NCBI GenBank assembly: GCA_002428805.1
Contig: DIXX01000081.1
Span: 1-5,072 of the forward strand
DNA from: Cetobacterium sp. UBA6069
GTDB lineage: Bacteria > Fusobacteriota > Fusobacteriia > Fusobacteriales > Fusobacteriaceae
Direction: 5' to 3'
DNA length: 5,072 nt
Numbering within the stretch: the first letter of the stretch is position 1; every line of letters starts with the position of its first letter. The notes under the pieces were generated by a model. It saw nothing but the letters and a program-made list of their open reading frames with translations, was not told where the DNA came from and did no database searches. Position numbers and translations under genes: made by a program. This document shows, one piece after another, positions 1-5,072 of the stretch.

Positions 1-9
1 AAAAATAAG

Positions 10-36
10 AAAAGGTTGCTCACGCAACCTTTTTTT
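10..36. terminator. Bidirectional intrinsic terminator after the amino-acid permease
   Basis: A 6-bp stem GGTTGC (14-19) / GCAACC (24-29) with a TCAC loop is flanked by an A run on the left and a T run on the right (30-36). The A/T flanks extend the stem by about four pairs. Read on the minus strand it follows directly after the permease stop codon and is trailed by TTTTCTTATTTTT, so it ends that transcript. Read on the plus strand it is followed by seven T, so it could also end a converging gene lying left of the window. Confidence 0.88.
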
Positions 37-1366
37 ATTTATTACTTCTATATACAAATAATCCTGTTAATGTTAATGCTACTGATATTGCCATATATCC
101 TGGATTAGATATTGCCGCATAAACAAATATTGATGCTCCTCCAACTAATGCTAAAATTGGCACTACTGGGTAAAATGGAACTCTATAAGGTCTTTCTAAA
201 TTTGGTTCTCTTTTTCTTAAAATAAACAAACCTAAAAATACTAAGCAATAGAATAACCAAAACAGTGCTACTGGAACATCTCCAAATATATCTGGATTTC
301 CTGTTATTAACATTGCAATTAAGAAAATAATTGCTAATACATACATCACTAATGAAGAGTTTACTGGTTGCTTATACTTTTCATCTATCTTAGAGAAGAA
401 CTCTTTTTTTGGAAGATGACCTTCTATAGCCAGTGTATAAGGAACTCTTGTTGAAGCCAATGTCATTCCGTTTAATCCTCCAAAAGCAGAAATCATAATT
501 CCTAGGAATATAAACTTAGCTCCCATCGGTCCAAATAGTTTTGTTGCTACTCCAAACATTCCTTGCTTTACAACCTCTTCAGCTGTAAATACATTTAAAA
601 GAGCTACATTTAACGCCACATAGAAAATAGCAATAAATCCTAGTCCTAATATTATTGCTTTAGGTAGATCTTTTTTTACATTTTTTAAATCTCCAGCAAT
701 TGTTCCAACATATATCCATCCGTCAAATGCAAACATAATTGGAACTAAAGATAAACCAAGAAGAACTAAAGGCGAAGATGATGTTGCCTCTTTTGTAACT
801 TCTGTCATATAAAATACTCCAGAAGAGTTATCCCCAAATATAAATCCAAATATAGTTATTAATAATAACGGAACAATTTTAGCTGCAGTAGCTACAGTTT
901 GAATTTTTCCTCCTACATTTTTTGTAAATATATTTATTCCAAAAAGGAAAGTGATTGCTATAAAAGCTGTCCCACCTAAAAAGGCTGTATTACTAGGGTC
1001 TATATTCAAGAAATTTCCTGTAAAAACTGCAAAATAATAAGCTATTAAAGCTATTAAGGCTGGGAAATATATAATTAATTGAGCCCATCCCACTAAGAAT
1101 GCTATTCTTTTTCCATAAATTCTCTTTATCCAAGCTATCATTCCACCTGTTTCAGGAATTGCCGCTCCCACCTCTGCAGCTGTTAATCCCGATAAAATAG
1201 AAATTACTCCTCCAAGAATCCAAGCAGCTATTGCTATCTTAGGATTCATATTTGCAGCTGTTAAAATTTGTCCTGCTTTAAAGAAGATTCCGATTCCAAT
1301 AACAATTCCTACAACCATTGAAAAGGCTACAGAAAAACCATACCTTTTTTCTAAATTTTCACTCAT
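35..1366 (-). CDS. APC-superfamily amino-acid permease, SteT/LAT-like exchanger
   Basis: This is a 443-residue inner-membrane transporter of the amino acid-polyamine-organocation superfamily. About 12 hydrophobic segments can be placed, roughly at residues 14-36, 46-67, 88-113, 128-147, 157-177, 199-222, 235-257, 278-305, 337-355, 364-383, 400-419 and 423-438. Family marks are the unwound TM1 motif GIGIF (24-28), the TM6 motif FAFDGW (212-217), the conserved segment after TM8 (GGLNG at 296-300, then STRVPY and EGHLP) and the late-loop signature RPYRVPFYP (392-400). Layout and motifs resemble, from memory, the Bacillus subtilis serine/threonine exchanger SteT of the LAT (SLC7-like) branch. The length is normal for the family. 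The ATG at 1364-1366 is supported by AGGGAG four bases upstream. Substrate cannot be read from sequence. The nearby arginine/polyamine enzyme suggests arginine, ornithine or a polyamine, but this is inference. The gene has its own promoter and terminator, so it is a separate transcription unit. Confidence 0.93.
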   Translation of the reverse strand: MSENLEKRYGFSVAFSMVVGIVIGIGIFFKAGQILTAANMNPKIAIAAWILGGVISILSGLTAAEVGAAIPETGGMIAWIKRIYGKRIAFLVGWAQLIIYFPALIALIAYYFAVFTGNFLNIDPSNTAFLGGTAFIAITFLFGINIFTKNVGGKIQTVATAAKIVPLLLITIFGFIFGDNSSGVFYMTEVTKEATSSSPLVLLGLSLVPIMFAFDGWIYVGTIAGDLKNVKKDLPKAIILGLGFIAIFYVALNVALLNVFTAEEVVKQGMFGVATKLFGPMGAKFIFLGIMISAFGGLNGMTLASTRVPYTLAIEGHLPKKEFFSKIDEKYKQPVNSSLVMYVLAIIFLIAMLITGNPDIFGDVPVALFWLFYCLVFLGLFILRKREPNLERPYRVPFYPVVPILALVGGASIFVYAAISNPGYMAISVALTLTGLFVYRSNK

Positions 1367-1415
1367 TTTTCTCCCTCATCTTTCTGTTCTGTTTTTTAGT
1401 ATAAACTTCCTCATT

Positions 1416-1429
1416 AAAAAGTACTTTTT
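1416..1429. promoter_or_regulatory. 14-bp perfect palindrome at the permease transcription start (candidate operator)
   Basis: AAAAAGTACTTTTT is a perfect palindrome. It lies just downstream of the predicted -10 box of the permease promoter, at or just after the expected start point near 1431. This is a classical place for a repressor site. It is A/T-rich around a GTAC core, so chance occurrence in a low-GC genome is possible. The binding protein is unknown; the neighbouring RpiR regulator is one candidate. Confidence 0.4.
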
Positions 1430-1437
1430 GATTAGTT

Positions 1438-1466
1438 ATTTTAGCATAATTTTATTTCTAAGACAA
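1438..1466 (-). promoter_or_regulatory. Sigma70-type promoter of the permease gene
   Basis: On the minus strand TTGTCT (1461-1466) is followed after 17 bases by TAAAAT (1438-1443). A TG one base before the -10 box gives the extended -10 form TGnTAAAAT. Transcription would begin near 1431, leaving a leader of about 65 bases before the ATG. Confidence 0.72.
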
Positions 1467-1480
1467 CTGTTTTTTATTTC

Positions 1481-1509
1481 TTGCATAAATAGAAAAAGTG
1501 ATATATAAT
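1481..1509 (+). promoter_or_regulatory. Near-consensus promoter of the small convergent ORF
   Basis: TTGCAT (1481-1486), a 17-base spacer and a perfect TATAAT (1504-1509) predict a start near 1516, about 30 bases before the small ORF. Its -35 box lies only 14 bases from the -35 box of the divergent permease promoter, so the two are back to back and could share regulators. Confidence 0.75.
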
Positions 1510-1545
1510 AACTTCTGTAAATAAAAGGGGTGAAGAAAAAATAAA

Positions 1546-1683
1546 ATGCTAGATAAAAAAAGAACAAATAATAACTCTATTGTAGATTATTCAGCTAAGT
1601 TCTATCTATTTCCACTACTTTTAATTGGACTACTTCTTAGAACAGTAGATAATTTATTTTTAAAGTTAAAATACCAAAGATAA
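1546..1683 (+). CDS. Small hydrophobic 45-residue protein of unknown function
   Basis: An ATG at 1546 opens a 45-codon frame ending in TAA at 1681-1683. The product has a polar, basic N-terminus (MLDKKRTNNN), a hydrophobic stretch at about residues 19-31 (FYLFPLLLIGLLL), then a mixed segment with Arg32, Asp35 and Asn36, and a basic end (KLKYQR). It could be a short single-pass or membrane-associated peptide. I do not recognise a family. In favour of a real gene are the near-consensus promoter 37 bases upstream and a strong terminator directly at its stop codon. A GGGGTG element (1527-1532) could serve as ribosome binding site, but its 13-base spacing to the ATG is long. An in-frame TGA at 1531 rules out a longer ATG-initiated form. 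The alternative is that the roughly 195-base transcript is a small non-coding RNA and the frame is incidental. It converges on the RpiR gene, and the transcripts would overlap only across the shared terminator. Confidence 0.55.
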   Translation: MLDKKRTNNNSIVDYSAKFYLFPLLLIGLLLRTVDNLFLKLKYQR

Positions 1684-1718
1684 AAAAAAGAGAGCATTGC
1701 TCTCTTTTTTTATCTTTG
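1675..1718. terminator. Shared bidirectional terminator between the small ORF and the RpiR gene
   Basis: The core stem GAGAGC (1690-1695) / GCTCTC (1699-1704) has a three-base ATT loop, with eight A on its left (1682-1689) and seven T on its right (1705-1711). It therefore works as an intrinsic terminator in both directions. Complementarity continues outward to 1675 and 1718 with a single unpaired A, so the inverted repeat reaches into the last codons of both convergent genes. Confidence 0.9.
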
Positions 1719-2555
1719 ATAGATATTAAATCTATCTGTTATTTTTTTCAATTTATCTAGTCTCTCAATGCTTTCTTCTTTATTTTGCTTTCCAAATTTA
1801 ATAAGTAAAGCATTTAAAATTATTATTCCTGGAACAAAAGTATAAGCTTTTCCTCCATTTTTTGTGGTGATTACTAAATCTGATATATTACCTAATACAG
1901 AATCCTTCTTATCCGTCATAGTAATTATTTTATTCCCTTGTTCTTTAAAGAATTCGGTAACTTGACATGTGAAGTTTGTATATGGATGGAATGATATTGT
2001 AAATAATACATCATCAGGACTCGAATATAGTAGTTTATCTGTAAAATCAGAAGCTCCAGATATCATCAGTTCTACATCCTCTCTTAACTCCTTTAACATA
2101 AAGTATAAGTAGTAAGCTAATGCATAAGAACCTCTAGCTCCTAATATATAAAGTTTTCTACTATTTTTTATCATTTCCATTGCTGTTTCTAATTGCTCTT
2201 CAATAGAAGCAACATCCATCTCTTCTAAAAGCTCAATATTTGTAGTTATGATTTCAGAAAGTATTCCATCTCCTGACATTGAGTCAATCTCTTCTCTAAA
2301 CTCTCTCATTTGAGAAGTTGAAATTTCTACATCTTTTTGGAAAACTCTTTGGAAATCAGGATACCCTTTAAATCCTAAATTTTTTGAAAATCTTGTTATT
2401 GTAGCTGGACTCGTTCCTGTTTCCTTAGCTAACTCATTTATAGAAATAAATGAAACTATGCTTTGGTTGTGTTTTATAAAATCTACAATTTTTTTAAAAC
2501 TTTTACTATACGTTGAATAATTCTGTTCTAAATTAGCTAATACCGCCTTTTTCAT
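1710..2555 (-). CDS. RpiR/MurR-family transcriptional regulator (HTH plus SIS domain)
   Basis: This is a 281-residue cytoplasmic DNA-binding regulator of normal length for the family. The N-terminal RpiR-type helix-turn-helix domain covers about residues 1-77, with the motif around 38-58 (SINELAKETGTSPATITRF) and the typical following GFKGYPDFQ (61-69). A SIS ligand-binding domain covers about 125-255, with its first loop GARGS (139-143) and second loop SFHPYT (188-193). In sugar-phosphate-binding SIS domains the second loop is usually S-x-S-G-x-T. Here the second Ser and the Gly are His190 and Pro191, so the ligand may not be a phosphosugar. The ATG at 2553-2555 is preceded by AGAGGT five bases upstream. 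Only 16 bases separate it from the stop of the decarboxylase-arginase gene, and no terminator lies between, so the two should be cotranscribed. The regulator probably controls that operon and perhaps the permease. Its effector and its sign of action are unknown. Confidence 0.9.
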   Translation of the reverse strand: MKKAVLANLEQNYSTYSKSFKKIVDFIKHNQSIVSFISINELAKETGTSPATITRFSKNLGFKGYPDFQRVFQKDVEISTSQMREFREEIDSMSGDGILSEIITTNIELLEEMDVASIEEQLETAMEMIKNSRKLYILGARGSYALAYYLYFMLKELREDVELMISGASDFTDKLLYSSPDDVLFTISFHPYTNFTCQVTEFFKEQGNKIITMTDKKDSVLGNISDLVITTKNGGKAYTFVPGIIILNALLIKFGKQNKEESIERLDKLKKITDRFNIYQR

Positions 2556-2571
2556 CTCGCACCTCTATAGA

Positions 2572-4923
2572 CTATACATTCGGGTTTAATACAAACTCCG
2601 TTAAATCATTTACAAAATTCATTGTTTTTTCATTTTTATCATTTACTGGATTAAATTCTACTATATCTACTGATGTTATAGAGTAGTTTTTAAATAGGAA
2701 TCTAAATGTTTTAAACATTTCATCCGGAGAGAATCCATTTCTTACTGGTGTGCTTACTCCTGGAGCAAATTCAGGATCAACTGAATCCACATCGAAACTT
2801 ATATGAATATTATCGATTTTTAAGTAATCTCTAATTTCATCTAAAACATTTTCTAAACCTTTATGCACAACCTCATCATAAGGAATTACTTTAACCCCTA
2901 ACTCTTCAATTACTTCTCTCTCTTTTACATCAAGATCTCTAGCACCTAAAATTACAACATTTTTGCTTTCAATTTTAGCTCCCTCATAGAAACAGTTAAC
3001 TAAATCTCTATCTCCAGCTCCTTGTAAAAGTGCAAGTGGCATTCCGTGAATGTTTCCTGACATTGTTGTTTCATCTGTATTCATATCTCCATGAGCATCA
3101 ATCCATACTACTCCAACCTCTTTTTCTAACGCAACTCCAGATATTGATCCTAAAGCTATTGAGTGATCTCCACCTATAGTTATCGGTCTATATCCATCTC
3201 TTACCGCTGCATTTACTGCTGTTGCTAATTTTTCACAAGTGTTTAATATTGTATTCTTATACTTTAATGACCACTCATTGAAGTTTTCTCTTTGCTTTTC
3301 TACATCTATATAAGTCATCTCTCCAAACGTATCTGGGAAGTGCTCTGCTAATACTTCTGGTCCAAATTCGATACCTGCTTTATTTGCTCCTAAGTTCATC
3401 GGAACAGCAAACATCTTGTTCTTCATTTTTTCAGTATATAGGTATACTGCATCCTCTTCATCTATAACTTTTATAAATTCTAATTCTGGATCTTCCATTC
3501 CTTGAACATGAAGTTTAGCTGCTTTTAGGTTTTGAATATACGTAATTGTATCTTTTGATATTCTTTCCCCTGGAGTGATTACTGGAATTCCTGGTGGATA
3601 TGCCATTACCATCTCAGCACAGATTTTACCTTCACTTTCTAAGAATTTAATTCTATTATTTTCACTGTAGAATGCTTCTCTTGGAATTAATACTGATTCA
3701 GGAATAGCTGGCATTTTTCCAACTGATTCTGCAATAGTTTTTCCTTGTCCAAAGAATCTCTTACTTATATCTTTTAAAGCTTCTAAAAGCTTTCCAGTAC
3801 TAGTTTCGTCGTCTCCTAATGTAACTAATCCTAATACATTATAGAAGTCTGATAACTCAACTTGGATATTGTAATCGTCAACTAATAAAGTTTCTAATTC
3901 AAATCCAGTTAATCCTAACTCTCTTGCTGATATAGAAAGTTTTGTATCATCAAAATCATGTATTCCGTATCTTCCAATGATCTCTTTTCCGAATGAGAAG
4001 ATTCCTGGGATTTTATTGATTTCAGCTCTTAAATCTCTAGCTAATTTCAATGTTCTTGTTAATAACTCTCTTCCTTCTGTAGCTATCTGTCTTCTAGCAC
4101 AGTCTAATGATGCCATTAGTGGGTATGAAGGAGATGTCGTATGTAGTATACTTAATATTTGTTGAATTCTGTTTACATCAACTCTTGTTGAGTTTACATG
4201 TAACATTGACATTTGTGTCATCGCTCCAATTATTTTATGCGTACTTTGACAACAAATATCCGCTCCTGCATCTATTGCTGATATTGGTAACTCTTCATGG
4301 AAGTGTAAGTGAGCTCCGTGAGCCTCATCAACTATTAAAGGAATATCGTAGCTATGAACTATATCTGCAATCTTTTTAATATCAGTTGCTGCTCCATAGT
4401 ATGTTGGATTAATAATTAAAACAGCCTTTGTATCTGGATGCTGCTTTAGCATATTTTCAACAACCTCTGGTCTAACTCCATGAGCTATTCCTAATTCATC
4501 ATCCACTTCTGGATTCATGTAAACTGGAATTGATCCACTTAGTATGATTCCACCAGAAACTGATTTATGAACGTTTCTCGGGACTAATATTTTCTCTCCT
4601 GGCTTTACAACAGACATTATCATAGCTTGAATTGCTCCTGATGTTCCGTTGACAGCGAAGAAGGTCTTCTTTACTCCATAAGCGTCAGCTGCTAATTCTT
4701 GTGCTTCTTTTATACAACTCTTTGGATTGTGTAATCCATCAACCATCTTAAAGATAGTTACATCAATTGAAAAGGGATTTGGTCCCATAAACTCGTAAAA
4801 CTCTTTATCCATTCCCTTTCCTCTCTTGTGCCCTGGAACATGGAAAGGAGTGATATCTCTTTTCGCGTATACGTCCTTCAGTGTTGAGAATATAGGTGTT
4901 TGATATTGATTTAATTTAGTCAT
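2572..4923 (-). CDS. Fused SpeA-type Orn/Lys/Arg decarboxylase and arginase-family ureohydrolase
   Basis: This is a 783-residue cytoplasmic bifunctional enzyme in one uninterrupted frame. Residues 1 to about 497 form a short, fold-type-I PLP decarboxylase like Bacillus SpeA. Visible are HVPGHKRG (28-35), NGTSGA (92-97), DEAHGAH (199-205, Asp199 for the PLP ring nitrogen), QSTHK with the Schiff-base lysine Lys230, SPSYPLMASLD (264-274), and the C-terminal domain with PREAFYS, YPPGIPVITPGE (442-453) and VQGMEDPELE (473-482). Residues of about 502-783 form a full arginase-family domain. All six manganese ligands are present: His587 (GGDH), Asp609, His611 and Asp613 (DAHGD), and Asp711 and Asp713 (DVD). 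The equivalents of the arginase substrate-binding residues are also present (Asn615, Thr620, Ser622, His626, Asp665, Glu756). The linker between the domains is only a few residues. Likely overall chemistry is arginine to putrescine plus urea and CO2, with ornithine (or agmatine) as intermediate. The ATG has AAGGAGG (4928-4934) four bases upstream. The gene leads an operon with the RpiR regulator. Domain identities are firm; the decarboxylase substrate is not. Confidence 0.95.
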   Translation of the reverse strand: MTKLNQYQTPIFSTLKDVYAKRDITPFHVPGHKRGKGMDKEFYEFMGPNPFSIDVTIFKMVDGLHNPKSCIKEAQELAADAYGVKKTFFAVNGTSGAIQAMIMSVVKPGEKILVPRNVHKSVSGGIILSGSIPVYMNPEVDDELGIAHGVRPEVVENMLKQHPDTKAVLIINPTYYGAATDIKKIADIVHSYDIPLIVDEAHGAHLHFHEELPISAIDAGADICCQSTHKIIGAMTQMSMLHVNSTRVDVNRIQQILSILHTTSPSYPLMASLDCARRQIATEGRELLTRTLKLARDLRAEINKIPGIFSFGKEIIGRYGIHDFDDTKLSISARELGLTGFELETLLVDDYNIQVELSDFYNVLGLVTLGDDETSTGKLLEALKDISKRFFGQGKTIAESVGKMPAIPESVLIPREAFYSENNRIKFLESEGKICAEMVMAYPPGIPVITPGERISKDTITYIQNLKAAKLHVQGMEDPELEFIKVIDEEDAVYLYTEKMKNKMFAVPMNLGANKAGIEFGPEVLAEHFPDTFGEMTYIDVEKQRENFNEWSLKYKNTILNTCEKLATAVNAAVRDGYRPITIGGDHSIALGSISGVALEKEVGVVWIDAHGDMNTDETTMSGNIHGMPLALLQGAGDRDLVNCFYEGAKIESKNVVILGARDLDVKEREVIEELGVKVIPYDEVVHKGLENVLDEIRDYLKIDNIHISFDVDSVDPEFAPGVSTPVRNGFSPDEMFKTFRFLFKNYSITSVDIVEFNPVNDKNEKTMNFVNDLTEFVLNPNV

Positions 4924-4986
4924 CTTACCTCCTTGTTTAATAAATTTTGTTCTTAAAAAATGATATTAAAAAGTTACAAAATAATA

Positions 4987-5069
4987 TATAATTTACATTA
5001 TTAATTTCTTTTAAAATACGAGATATTGTAGAGCTTTTTAGAAATTAAGTCAACTATTTTTTGAAAGGA
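4987..5069 (+). promoter_or_regulatory. Weak signs of a divergent gene starting beyond the right edge
   Basis: On the plus strand a perfect TATAAT (4987-4992) has only a poor -35 candidate (TATTAA, 4964-4969, 17-base spacer). The window ends with AAAGGA (5064-5069), which could be a ribosome binding site for a start codon a few bases outside. Both motifs are common in such A/T-rich sequence. Confidence 0.2.
5025..5053 (-). promoter_or_regulatory. Sigma70-type promoter of the decarboxylase-arginase/RpiR operon
   Basis: On the minus strand TTGACT (5048-5053), a 17-base spacer and TACAAT (5025-5030) make a near-consensus promoter. Transcription would start near 5018, leaving a leader of about 95 bases that is very A/T-rich and ends in a strong AAGGAGG. 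I see no convincing riboswitch, leader peptide or attenuator in that leader. Confidence 0.75.
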
Positions 5070-5072
5070 AAT

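Noticed and set aside
1367..1545. ArgR-type operator in the permease/small ORF spacer
   Set aside because: I found no convincing match to an ARG box; the spacer's signals are explained by two divergent promoters and one short palindrome.
3412..3424. Internal ATG codons (residues 500 and 504 of the fusion) that could start a separate arginase
   Set aside because: No good ribosome binding site precedes either; only a weak GAAG is near the second. No stop codon or frameshift separates the domains.
3977..4379. Two overlapping plus-strand open frames (62 and 90 codons) inside the decarboxylase gene
   Set aside because: They lie antisense to strongly conserved decarboxylase sequence, have no recognisable protein features and no evident ribosome binding sites; they are shadows of the real gene.
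4993..4998. ATG-TAA start-stop element in the leader of the decarboxylase-arginase mRNA as a polyamine-sensing upstream ORF
   Set aside because: It has no ribosome binding site and is a six-base match expected by chance.
4980..5002. AATAAT/ATTATT hairpin in the leader of the decarboxylase-arginase mRNA as a riboswitch or attenuator
   Set aside because: The stem is six A-U pairs only and lacks a U-tract terminator or conserved riboswitch core; expected by chance in such A/T-rich sequence.

Overview
This is a low-GC bacterial window with A/T-ending codons, strong AGGAGG-type ribosome binding sites and canonical TTGACA/TATAAT-like promoters. The base composition and protein character fit a Fusobacteriota member (Fusobacterium/Cetobacterium-like). 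A low-GC Firmicute such as a clostridium is the main alternative. The assignment is an inference, since no rRNA or other phylogenetic marker is present.

Layout, from right to left along the minus strand. A well-formed sigma70-type promoter (5025-5053) drives a 783-residue protein (2572-4923). This is a single-chain fusion of a SpeA-type PLP-dependent Orn/Lys/Arg decarboxylase (about residues 1-497) to a complete ureohydrolase of the arginase family (about residues 502-783). Sixteen bases downstream comes an RpiR-family regulator with an HTH and a SIS domain (1710-2555), almost certainly in the same operon, closed by a hairpin terminator at 1682-1711. Converging on it from the other strand is a 45-codon ORF (1546-1683) for a small hydrophobic protein, with its own near-consensus promoter (1481-1509); it shares the same bidirectional terminator. 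Divergent from the small ORF is a 443-residue APC-superfamily amino-acid exchanger resembling SteT (35-1366). It has its own promoter (1438-1466), a 14-bp palindrome at its likely transcription start, and a terminator at the left edge.

The genes plausibly form a small arginine/polyamine module. The transporter would bring in a cationic or neutral amino acid or exchange it for a product. The fusion enzyme would convert arginine to putrescine, urea and CO2 within one polypeptide. The RpiR protein would sense a metabolite and control the module. The arginase half keeps the residues that bind the amino acid's alpha-carboxylate and alpha-amino groups in true arginases. This favours arginine -> ornithine -> putrescine over the arginine -> agmatine -> putrescine route that a SpeA-like label would suggest. 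The main points of interest are the fusion, this question of pathway order, and the small convergent gene. No mobile element, CRISPR array, tRNA or rRNA was seen.
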